Positions 7,293-13,999 of a DNA stretch of 17,624 nucleotides are shown piece after piece. The translations under genes were made by a program, and so were the position numbers. Source of the stretch: Paludibacter sp. UBA6032. GTDB lineage: Bacteria; Bacteroidota; Bacteroidia; Bacteroidales; Paludibacteraceae. The notes under the pieces were generated by a model. The model was not told the origin of the DNA, made no database searches, and saw nothing but the letters and a program-made list of their open reading frames with translations. Numbering within the stretch: the first letter of the stretch is position 1; each line of letters opens with the position of its first letter. The stretch spans positions 1-17,624 of the forward strand of contig DIZI01000036.1 of assembly GCA_002427885.1 (NCBI GenBank). The letters run 5' to 3'.

Positions 7293-8333
7293 ATGAATAA
7301 ACTAAGAACTTTTCTATCGTCAATTTTGATTTTTTCATTTGGAATTTGTTTTGCACAAACTTCGAATGTATCAGTCAACGATTCAACGAACAGACAAAAA
7401 AAACATTTGCCTAAAAATGCGGTGCATGATCCTGTTATGGCTAAAGAAGGGAATACGTATTATGTGTTTGGAACAGGTCGTGGTATATCGATAAAAACAT
7501 CTACAGACAGAAAAAACTGGGAAAATACCGGAAAACTTTTTCCCGACACTTTGGCGTGGTGGAAGAATGATATTCCCACACAAAAAGGTGATCTTTGGGC
7601 TCCGGATATACATTATCTCGATGGCAAATTTCATTTGTATTATTCTGTATCCGCCTGGATGGATTTTAATTCAAGTATTGGATATGCCACAAACACAACT
7701 TTAAATCCATCAAACCCACACTATAAATGGGTTGATCAGGGGAAAATTATAGATTTCAGGAATGGAGGAGAAGGTGTAAATTGCATTGATCCCAATGTAT
7801 TTGTTGACGACGATGGTAAGGTTTGGCTATTTTACGGATCTTATAAAGCAGGGCTCCGGTTAGTTGAACTCGATAGAAAAACCGGAAAATTAAAAAATGA
7901 TCCTCCGGAAATTACAACAATTACAACATCCCTTGGCGAAGGTGTTTTTGTGATTAAAGTTGGTGAATGGTATTATATTTTTGCCTCACGTGGAAGATGT
8001 TGCGCTGGTTTGGAGAGCACTTATCAGGTTGTTATGGGACGTTCAAAAAACATAAAAGGTCCTTACCTAAACAAAGAAGGTAAGAGTTGGGTTGATAATT
8101 ACTATACACTTTTCATGGCAGGTGATTACTATGAACCCGGACGTGGACATAATGGTTTCTTTACTGAAAATGATACGACATTCATCGTATATCATGCCTA
8201 TACACGATCCGAAAATGGAACTTCTATCCTGAACATCAAACCAATGTATATGGATAATGAATTGTGGCCCACATTAGATGCAACAAAAAAGATACTGTTT
8301 GCAAAATCTAATCTTATAAATTTGAAGAAATAG
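7293..8333 (+). CDS. Secreted glycoside hydrolase family 43, probable endo-1,5-alpha-L-arabinanase
   Basis: A 346-residue protein with a signal peptide (residues 1-21 or 22, ending CFAQ) and one five-bladed GH43 domain. The catalytic triad is visible: base D46 (VHDPV), pKa-modulating D166 (IDPNVF) and acid E216 (GEGVF). The D-to-D spacing of 120 equals that of characterised arabinanases. RGRCCAGLESTYQVVMGRS and RGHNGFF (probable metal-binding His) are typical of arabinanases rather than beta-xylosidases. It would cut alpha-1,5-arabinan in the periplasm or outside the cell. I chose the ATG at 7293, not an in-frame ATG at 7245, because it gives a proper signal peptide and avoids overlap with the preceding gene. 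No SusC/SusD pair is nearby. Confidence 0.9.
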   Translation: MNKLRTFLSSILIFSFGICFAQTSNVSVNDSTNRQKKHLPKNAVHDPVMAKEGNTYYVFGTGRGISIKTSTDRKNWENTGKLFPDTLAWWKNDIPTQKGDLWAPDIHYLDGKFHLYYSVSAWMDFNSSIGYATNTTLNPSNPHYKWVDQGKIIDFRNGGEGVNCIDPNVFVDDDGKVWLFYGSYKAGLRLVELDRKTGKLKNDPPEITTITTSLGEGVFVIKVGEWYYIFASRGRCCAGLESTYQVVMGRSKNIKGPYLNKEGKSWVDNYYTLFMAGDYYEPGRGHNGFFTENDTTFIVYHAYTRSENGTSILNIKPMYMDNELWPTLDATKKILFAKSNLINLKK

Positions 8334-8351
8334 AGAATACTCTATGTTCAA

Positions 8352-8376
8352 ATCATTATTTTGGGAATAAAATGAT
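8352..8376. terminator. Possible weak bidirectional terminator between GH43 and the repeat-protein gene
   Basis: An imperfect inverted repeat (ATCATT at 8352-8357 with AATGAT at 8371-8376) in the 48 bp between converging genes. The stem is short and the T tract is poor. Confidence 0.3.
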
Positions 8377-8381
8377 GTTGT

Positions 8382-9749
8382 TTATTTCGTTTCAAGAAAT
8401 GTTATTAGATTTAGCAGTTTTTTGTTTCTGGTACCAAAAAAGCTCACATAAGTCAATATTTTTGATATCGCAGCCTGATAATTCTTTGCTTCAATGTCAG
8501 GCGAAATAATCCGCTGTAAGGCAAGAAAAGCCTTATCTCTTGGTGCTGCTAAACGTACATATTCATCGTACACAGGAAAATCGGCTATTTTATATGGTGA
8601 ACAAAGTGTTAATTCATTGCTTAACGCTAAAATTTCATAGTCTTTGGTTTTTAATTGATTCAACACTTCATCGTGATATTTGTCATAGAATAAATCCAGA
8701 GTCAGCTTTTCTCCATCAAGAGTAAAAACATCATGATAGAGTATTAGAGCATTATCTCTTTTCATTCCCGTAAAATTATCCACACAATATTTCAAAACCT
8801 CAAGATTCTCGGTTTTCATAGCAATAGAATATATACTATCCAGTGCAATCTGTTTCAGGGAATTAGTTGGATACTTTTCTACAAATAAGCGATAATCATT
8901 CCAGTCATTTGAAGTTATAGTTTCAGCATAGAGTCTCTTATCATACAGGCCAGATGCCTGAGAGAATTGCTTACAATAGGGATAATCGGTAAGAAATTTT
9001 TTATAGGAGGCGGAAGTATTTTCTTTTTCAGCTTGTGAAAAGGCCAGTTCATGAATCCTATCCCATGCCAGCATGACTTCATTAGCACTCGGATACCGAA
9101 TGACAAAATCTTTATAACTGTCAATATTATCACTCTGTCTGGCTTTCTGAAACGCTGACACATTCCGTTTTGATATTACATCGGCATATTGAATTGCATC
9201 AGGATAGTTGGAAATAAAGTATTCAAATGATTCCAGTGAATTTTTATCACAGGCTATTTTGTATGCAGAAACATCCCTGTTTTCAATTATTTTTTTTCTG
9301 TAACTTTCCGGTGCGGTTTTGTAATAATCAAGATATCTTACATATGCTTCCAGATTATTTTTTGTAATTGCATCTTCCATTGCAAGACGGCAAACAGTGT
9401 CCGTCAGGTTCAAGAAAACGGTCTGATTAATTGGTATTTTATTTAATTTCTTCAGATCATTTTCTCCTTTTACATTTTCAAAAAGTCTGATGCATTTCGT
9501 TAAATATTCGTAGGATTTTTCCGTATTATAACCTGTATAATTTCGTTGGGCCAACAGCAGCGACATAGCATAATTTGTTTCAATATCATCAGGTGTTTTC
9601 AATAAATCTTTATTAATTTTCTTTTCAGCATCCGCAAATTCACCTTTTTCGATTAGTTTTAAAGAACCCGGTCCAAAAAGGGAGAATTGTCCTAAAATAT
9701 AGTGGCATGAAATTAACAATACGAACATTGTTATTAAAACTCTTTTCAT
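8382..9749 (-). CDS. Exported alpha-helical repeat (TPR-like) protein, short form
   Basis: A 455-residue protein with a signal peptide (MKR, hydrophobic core, likely cut near ILGQ, residue 21). Residues about 25-90 look TPR-like (KLIEKGEFADAEKKI). Residues about 165-300 contain helical repeats of about 40 residues with the recurring pattern Y-x-x-F-x-x-x-YP (ESFEYFISNYP, DSYKDFVIRYP, SASYKKFLTDYP, NDYRLFVEKYP). As I recall, Bacteroidetes proteins with this N-terminal half usually go on into a PD40/WD40-like beta-propeller and an OmpA-type domain; this one stops at TFLETK. No OmpA or propeller sequence is visible after the stop. Function is unknown, perhaps an envelope scaffold. A good promoter lies upstream on the same strand. 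Confidence 0.8.
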   Translation of the reverse strand: MKRVLITMFVLLISCHYILGQFSLFGPGSLKLIEKGEFADAEKKINKDLLKTPDDIETNYAMSLLLAQRNYTGYNTEKSYEYLTKCIRLFENVKGENDLKKLNKIPINQTVFLNLTDTVCRLAMEDAITKNNLEAYVRYLDYYKTAPESYRKKIIENRDVSAYKIACDKNSLESFEYFISNYPDAIQYADVISKRNVSAFQKARQSDNIDSYKDFVIRYPSANEVMLAWDRIHELAFSQAEKENTSASYKKFLTDYPYCKQFSQASGLYDKRLYAETITSNDWNDYRLFVEKYPTNSLKQIALDSIYSIAMKTENLEVLKYCVDNFTGMKRDNALILYHDVFTLDGEKLTLDLFYDKYHDEVLNQLKTKDYEILALSNELTLCSPYKIADFPVYDEYVRLAAPRDKAFLALQRIISPDIEAKNYQAAISKILTYVSFFGTRNKKLLNLITFLETK

Positions 9750-9862
9750 GGTTTATTTTAATATTAAAAATTAATACTGAATTAATTATCTAAACTAAAA
9801 GCTTATTTATATTGTTTATGTATATTTTCCAACAGAGTATTTTAATGCATTTAATTTGCACA

Positions 9863-9895
9863 CAAATATACATATTTTAATTTTATAATTTCAAA
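9863..9895 (-). promoter_or_regulatory. Consensus promoter for the exported repeat-protein gene
   Basis: Read on the minus strand: TTTG (9895-9892), a 21-bp spacer, then TATATTTG (9870-9863). Both boxes match the Bacteroidetes consensus exactly. It implies a 5' leader of roughly 105-110 nt. Confidence 0.8.
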
Positions 9896-10049
9896 ACAAT
9901 CTACAAGTTCTAAGGCAATTCAATTACATAAAATATATATAACCATAATATACTATTAATCAGATATTTGAAATATTGGTTACCAATCTCAATTTGAATA
10001 TATTCATATCGTTACAACTTTAACCCTGATATCTTGTTCTTAACTTCAT

Positions 10050-10063
10050 ACATCTAAAGATGT
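10050..10063. promoter_or_regulatory. Small palindrome upstream of the lipA promoter, possible operator
   Basis: ACATCT-AA-AGATGT, a perfect 6-bp inverted repeat with a 2-bp centre, about 30 bp upstream of the lipA -7 box. Its position suits a regulator site, but a motif this short can arise by chance in AT-rich DNA. Confidence 0.3.
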
Positions 10064-10066
10064 CTG

Positions 10067-10100
10067 TTGTCCCTTTACTCAAATCTTCTTAGTACCTTTG
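10067..10100 (+). promoter_or_regulatory. Probable lipA promoter
   Basis: TACCTTTG (10093-10100) matches the -7 consensus TAnnTTTG exactly. A TTG at 10067-10069 is the nearest -33 candidate but its spacing is about 23 bp, a little long. The ATG follows 25 bp after the -7 box. Confidence 0.6.
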
Positions 10101-10125
10101 TGCTCCTAATTTTCTAAAATAATTT

Positions 10126-10971
10126 ATGACATACTTACGTAAACCCGAGTGGTTAAAAACAAAACTTCAGAGCGATGTACAATTTGTACTCGTAAATAGC
10201 ATAGTAAAAGAGCATGGATTACATACCATTTGCGCCAGTGGTCGCTGTCCGAATATGAGCGAATGTTGGAATAAAGGAACTGCTACCTTTATGATTCTGG
10301 GCGAAATATGTACCCGTTCCTGCAAATTCTGCAATGTAATTACCGGTCGTCCGCTCGCTGTTGATCCCCATGAACCCGAAAAAGTGGCTGAATCTATTCA
10401 CCTAATGAATCTGAAACATGCCGTCGTGACTTCTGTTGACAGGGATGAACTTCCCGACCAGGGCGCATCGCATTGGGCGGCAACAATCCGGGCTATTAAA
10501 AGAGTGAACCCCAATACAACCTTAGAAGTTTTGATCCCTGATTTCAGTGGAAATACTGCTTTGGTTGATCAGGTCATTGCCGAAAAACCGAATATTATCT
10601 CTCATAATCTGGAGACTGTACGCAGGCTTACACCCGAAATACGTTCCAAAGCAAAATACGATACAAGTTTAACTGTACTGGCACATATTGCTTCGCAAAA
10701 CATTGTTGCAAAAACCGGAATTATGTTGGGATTAGGCGAAAGAGAAGAAGAAATTCTGACTTTAATGGACGATGCTTTAGCTGCCGGTTGTTCTATACTG
10801 ACAATAGGACAATATATGCAACCTTCCCGTCAGAATATTACTGTTACTGAATATATCAGACCCGAAAAATTTGAAGAATACAGACTAATCGGACTAAAAA
10901 AAGGATTTAAATTTGTAGAGAGTGCTCCACTCGTACGATCGTCCTATTGTGCTGAGAAACACGTTCAATAG
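10126..10971 (+). CDS. lipA: Lipoyl synthase
   Basis: A 281-residue radical-SAM enzyme that inserts two sulphurs into the octanoyl group on lipoyl domains of 2-oxoacid dehydrogenases and the glycine cleavage H protein. Both [4Fe-4S] clusters are visible: the auxiliary CX4CX5C set (C36, C41, C47) and the radical-SAM CX3CX2C set (C62, C66, C69). The C-terminal RSSY motif (271-274), whose Ser binds the auxiliary cluster, is present. Length and all landmarks are normal. The gene has its own promoter and stands alone: no lipB neighbour is seen. A MITE-like inverted-repeat element starts 10 bp after its stop. Confidence 0.97.
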   Translation: MTYLRKPEWLKTKLQSDVQFVLVNSIVKEHGLHTICASGRCPNMSECWNKGTATFMILGEICTRSCKFCNVITGRPLAVDPHEPEKVAESIHLMNLKHAVVTSVDRDELPDQGASHWAATIRAIKRVNPNTTLEVLIPDFSGNTALVDQVIAEKPNIISHNLETVRRLTPEIRSKAKYDTSLTVLAHIASQNIVAKTGIMLGLGEREEEILTLMDDALAAGCSILTIGQYMQPSRQNITVTEYIRPEKFEEYRLIGLKKGFKFVESAPLVRSSYCAEKHVQ

Positions 10972-10980
10972 ACCTGCTTA

Positions 10981-11077
10981 TTTGCTGATATACTGTCTTA
11001 TTTAGAATTTGATATTTTTATTTACGTGACTATCATTTAAGTATTGTTTCACTTTTTAAAAACAGTATATTAGCAAA
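10981..11077. mobile_element. MITE-like 97-bp element with 16-bp terminal inverted repeats
   Basis: The ends TTTGCTGATATACTGT (10981-10996) and ACAGTATATTAGCAAA (11062-11077) are inverted repeats over 16 bp with one mismatch (a G-U wobble if transcribed). They flank a 65-bp AT-rich core with no ORF. The trinucleotide TTA lies directly outside both ends (10978-10980 and 11078-11080), which could be a 3-bp target duplication. No T-run follows, so a simple terminator is unlikely. It lies in the gap between lipA and the broken nfeD gene. Only one copy is visible, so mobility is an inference. Confidence 0.45.
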
Positions 11078-11101
11078 TTAAGTAAATAGTGCCTCTTTAT
11101 A

Positions 11102-12495
11102 TTATTTTATCTCCTCCATGTAAATCTGACCTGTTTCGTACCGTATTACCCGTAACACCGTACATTTTTCGATAAAACTTTGAATGGAAACGGCTTCATA
11201 ACTAACACCATTAATACTTACTTTTCCGGATGACCGCAGAACGGTTGAAGCAATTCCTGTTTTACCTACCAACTTAAGTTCTGTCATTGAAACACCAATA
11301 TATCCTTCTTTTGTTTCCATCGTTGTGTTCAAAGCCATTTTACGAAAAATCCCTTTGGACCCGATTTTATTGCTCAGATAAATTATCATTCCGAACGCCA
11401 GCCCCATTCCTGCAGTTACAGTCAACAGCGCTTCACCAACAGCACCTGATTGAACTTTTTCAAAATCGAAAACAACATTATTTACCAAACTCAATATTAA
11501 CCCGGCCATAATAAGTATTATACCGGAAATGCCGGCAATTCCAAACCCGGGAATGATAAAGAGTTCTAATCCCATCAATACCAGATCAATAATAAACATA
11601 AATATTTCCCAGTTAGCGGCAAGTCCGTCGATATACAAAGGAGCAAAATATAACAAAGCTGCTGTAATAGCCAATCCGAGTGGAAAACCTATACCCGGTG
11701 TTTGCAATTCGAAATAAAACCACCAATAAACTTGATCAGAAAACTATGGAATACCACTTTCATCAAACGACCTTTCAGGTTATCCCATACTGATGGTTCA
11801 TAAGCAATTATTTTGTATGAACTAAAATTCAGTTGTTTCTCAACCACTTCCTGCATGTTTTCGGCCAAACCATCACAATAACCATATTTAAGTGCCTCCT
11901 ATGCAGTAAATGTCAATGTTTTTCCGGAATCGATTATATTTGGAATCACGGTACGGTTATCCACCATGGCTTCTGCAATCAACGGATTGCGTTTCCATTG
12001 ATAGGTTGTGTCATTTCCATTGACAATTGTATCTTTACCGTGTGCTTCGGCTGTGGCACGCATGGTAGTGCGCATATACGACTGGTACTTATCGTGCATT
12101 CTTTCAGCGTTTTGAATTACAAAAGTAGCAGCACCTATACTTGAACCGGGACGCATAAATGTCTTATCACACGCAATTGCAATCAATGCCCCGACCGAAG
12201 CAGCATTGTTATCCACAAATACATAAACCGGCAATTTAGAGTTCAGAATTTTAGTACGAATTGAATCAGCATACTAAACTTCACCTCCATAAGTATTCAT
12301 ATGAATAAGACTGGTATCAGCGTTGGATTCTTTTGCCTGTGCAAAACCTTTTTGAATATAAATCCAGGTTGTACTTCCGATTTCTTTCTTCAAATCAATT
12401 GAAAATATGATAGTTTGAGGTCTTTCTGCGGCAAATAATTTAGGTTATATAATTGTAATTGTTACAATTATATAAAGAATGCATATTTTTCTCAT
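11102..12495 (-). pseudogene. Broken NfeD-family membrane-bound ClpP-class serine protease
   Basis: Read from an ATG at 12495 the frame encodes a signal peptide, a ClpP-like protease domain (NTYGGEV, then NNAASVGALIAIACD with the expected catalytic Ser, then MRPGSSIGAAT), several membrane helices (GLAITAALLYFAPLYIDGL and following) and a C-terminal NfeD OB-fold (GKTGIASTVLRSSGKVSINGVSYEAV). It is broken by TAA at 12445-12447, TAG at 12274-12276, TAG at 11899-11901, and a 1-base loss in the A run at 11716-11719 just before FELQTPGIG. Restoring that base gives exactly 465 codons, the usual size of the family. A Gly common in the OB-fold is Cys here (FIEKC). The flotillin-like partner gene often found next to nfeD is absent. 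The fragment from about 11707 to 11102 stays open but would be membrane-only. Confidence 0.9.
12445..12475. repeat. Perfect 14-bp palindrome with 3-nt spacer in the nfeD signal-peptide region
   Basis: TTATATAATTGTAA (12445-12458), TTG, then TTACAATTATATAA (12462-12475). The first premature stop of the NfeD pseudogene is formed by the outer three bases of the left arm. It could be an RNA hairpin near the 5' end of the message, or a scar of a palindrome-forming mutation. Confidence 0.85.
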
Positions 12496-12514
12496 TTTGT
12501 ATATATTTTTTTCC

Positions 12515-12522
12515 CAAATATA
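12515..12522 (-). promoter_or_regulatory. Candidate -7 box for the nfeD pseudogene
   Basis: TATATTTG read on the minus strand, an exact TAnnTTTG match 20 bp upstream of the ATG at 12495. No good -33 element is seen at the expected distance. Confidence 0.4.
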
Positions 12523-12544
12523 CGTAAGAATAAAATATTTCATC

Positions 12545-12552
12545 TATATTTG
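12545..12552 (+). promoter_or_regulatory. Candidate distant -7 box for the ECF sigma gene
   Basis: TATATTTG on the plus strand, an exact -7 match, but about 190 bp before the ATG and without a visible -33 element. A nearer partial match, TAAGTTTA (12706-12713), is an alternative. Confidence 0.3.
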
Positions 12553-12690
12553 TATCGAAATCTAGAACTAAATATTTTAGAAAGAGATCTTTGTTTTTCA
12601 TTCTTCAGTATAGACAACTGACAATCATTTACTTGTTTCTATTTCAGAAAGTATTTTTCAAAAAGAATTCGTTTTTAGATGAAAAAACCG

Positions 12691-12710
12691 ACTTAGTACG
12701 ATAGCTAAGT
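12691..12710. promoter_or_regulatory. Inverted repeat just upstream of the sigma-factor gene, possible operator
   Basis: ACTTAG (12691-12696) and CTAAGT (12705-12710), a perfect 6-bp inverted repeat with an 8-bp spacer, 31 bp before the ATG. It overlaps a partial -7 box, which would suit a repressor or an autoregulatory site. Chance occurrence is possible. Confidence 0.35.
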
Positions 12711-12741
12711 TTAAATTATTCACACAAAAAACAATAACAGT

Positions 12742-13248
12742 ATGAAAAACGACCACTTTGAAAATGAATTAGTCGCATTACAAAGTAATATGCGAAACTT
12801 TGCCTTTTCACTTACGCTAAACCGTGATGATGCAGAAGACTTATTACAAGAAACGACTTTGAAAGTGTTGGATAATCAGGAAAAGTTTGTTGACAATGTA
12901 AATTTTAAAGGTTGGGTACTTACCATTATGAAAAATATTTTCATAAATAACTACCGAAAAATTGTAAGAAACCAAACCGTTGTAGACAGAACTGAAGATT
13001 TATATCACTTGAATTTACCGCAAAATTCAGGTTTTGATAGCCCAGAAGGTTCTTATGCCATTCGCGAAATCACTAACAGCATTGCTTCTTTTGCCGATGA
13101 GTATCGTATCCCTTTCTCCATGCATATACAGGGATTCAAATATGAAGAAATTGCTCAAAAAATGAATTTGCCTATTGGAACTGTAAAAAGCCGGATATTT
13201 TTGGCACGTAAAAGATTGCAAGAGCAATTAAAAGACTATCGTTACTAA
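12742..13248 (+). CDS. ECF-type RNA polymerase sigma factor
   Basis: A 168-residue sigma factor with only regions 2 and 4, as in the extracytoplasmic-function group. Region 2 covers about residues 10-78 (NRDDAEDLLQETTLKVL for core binding, FKGWVLTIMKNIFINNYRK for -10 recognition). Region 4 covers about 112-163 (MHIQGFKYEEIAQKMNLPIGTVKSRIFLARKRL, a helix-turn-helix). The two are joined by a linker of about 35 residues. No anti-sigma factor, FecR-like gene or TonB receptor lies beside it, and it is followed by a terminator, so it is transcribed alone. Its targets are not deducible. Stand-alone ECF factors of this size are common in Bacteroidales. Confidence 0.93.
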   Translation: MKNDHFENELVALQSNMRNFAFSLTLNRDDAEDLLQETTLKVLDNQEKFVDNVNFKGWVLTIMKNIFINNYRKIVRNQTVVDRTEDLYHLNLPQNSGFDSPEGSYAIREITNSIASFADEYRIPFSMHIQGFKYEEIAQKMNLPIGTVKSRIFLARKRLQEQLKDYRY

Positions 13249-13301
13249 AAGTCAATCTACTTCACTCATAGAGTAATCATAGAAGGCACAATAAGAATTA
13301 T

Positions 13302-13332
13302 AAAGCTGAAGAAATATTTCTTCAGCTTTTTT
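13302..13332 (+). terminator. Intrinsic terminator after the ECF sigma gene
   Basis: A perfect 28-bp palindrome, AAAGCTGAAGAAAT followed by its reverse complement (13302-13329), continuing into a T run to 13332. Confidence 0.92.
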
Positions 13333-13361
13333 GTTTATTACAATCAAAATCAATACTTTTA
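13330..13361 (+). promoter_or_regulatory. Candidate promoter of the FolK-like gene
   Basis: TTTG (13330-13333), a 20-bp spacer, then TACTTTTA (13354-13361), one base off the -7 consensus. The -33 element is built from the T run of the preceding terminator. It predicts a leader of about 70 nt. Confidence 0.45.
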
Positions 13362-13435
13362 CAGCAACAAACCGTGATAATCATCGGATATTATAAAACC
13401 TGTTCTATTAACAAACTAATGTTATTCCATCCAAA

Positions 13436-13804
13436 ATGAACGCAGCACTTGTAATGTTGGGAAGCAATTCGCAAGCCGAAGAAAATCTATCACAGGCATT
13501 TAAGAAACTGTCTGCCAATTTTGATATTATCAAACAGAGTTCAATTCTGATAACAAAGCCTTTTGGAAAACATTATGTACACAATTTTCACAACATGGCA
13601 CTAAACCTTTTTACAAATGAGAACCTGGATGTAACAAAAGCAATTTTTAAACGAATAGAAAAGGAACTGGGCAGAATTCCCGAAAGTAAAAAGTCAGGCA
13701 TCATCCCTATTGATATTGATTTAATTTCTTGGAATGAAACTATAATACATAAGGATTACGAGCGATTTGAATTTGTACGGAAATGCATTGATGAAGTCAA
13801 GTAA
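13436..13804 (+). CDS. Short FolK-like protein (HPPK family)
   Basis: A 122-residue protein that resembles 6-hydroxymethyl-7,8-dihydropterin pyrophosphokinase, which transfers pyrophosphate from ATP in folate synthesis. LGSN at residues 8-11 and AEENL match the N-terminal signature. FHN (51-53) fits the pterin-binding Asn. The two Mg-binding Asp residues are kept in PIDIDLI (D93, D95). It is clearly shorter than E. coli FolK (about 159 residues). The Arg that usually precedes the first Asp (GPR-x-x-D-x-D) is replaced by GIIPIDID, and the C-terminal His/Arg region is short. It may be a minimal HPPK or a paralogue with another role. It is monocistronic, with no folP or folB beside it. Confidence 0.72.
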   Translation: MNAALVMLGSNSQAEENLSQAFKKLSANFDIIKQSSILITKPFGKHYVHNFHNMALNLFTNENLDVTKAIFKRIEKELGRIPESKKSGIIPIDIDLISWNETIIHKDYERFEFVRKCIDEVK

Positions 13805-13918
13805 AAGAAACAAAGAGAACCCGCAAACCTATTGTTTCATGCATCAAAACAGATCAAGAAGTAATTCTCTTATCTATTTCAACGCAACATTTCATTACCG
13901 TAAACACGATCGATACAT

Positions 13919-13950
13919 ATTGCACATTTAATTTAAAAAGTGTATATTTG
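13919..13950 (+). promoter_or_regulatory. Promoter of the nucleoside phosphorylase gene
   Basis: ATTG (13919-13922), a 20-bp spacer, then TATATTTG (13943-13950), an exact -7 box, 45 bp before the ATG at 13996. Confidence 0.65.
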
Positions 13951-13961
13951 TGGTTTTCACC

Positions 13962-13999
13962 ATGACAGAATTTTACTATTAATGAACTGTTTATTATGA
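13962..13999 (+). other. Two overlapping mini-ORFs in the phosphorylase leader
   Basis: ATG at 13962 reads MTEFYY and stops at 13980-13982. That TAA overlaps an ATG at 13982, which reads MNCLL and stops with a TGA at 13997-13999 that overlaps the start ATG of the phosphorylase (13996). Both lie just after the predicted transcription start. Their translation is unproven, and short ORFs are frequent in AT-rich DNA. Confidence 0.3.

Larger units (their letters stand above)
9750..10125. other. 376-bp AT-rich intergenic region with divergent promoters
   Basis: It lies between two divergent genes. It holds a consensus minus-strand promoter for the repeat-protein gene (9863-9895), a lipA -7 box (10093-10100) and a small palindrome ACATCT-AA-AGATGT (10050-10063). 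The stretch between about 9900 and 10040 is AT-rich with many stops. I see no tRNA, small ORF or terminator-like hairpin in it. Confidence 0.6.

Noticed and set aside
10981..11077. Intrinsic terminator for lipA
   Set aside because: The arms are separated by 65 nt and no T-run follows, so a standard terminator does not fit.
11102..12495. Stop-codon reassignment or programmed read-through in the NfeD gene
   Set aside because: Both TAA and TAG occur together with a frameshift, and neighbouring genes end normally at TAA and TAG, so gene decay is simpler.
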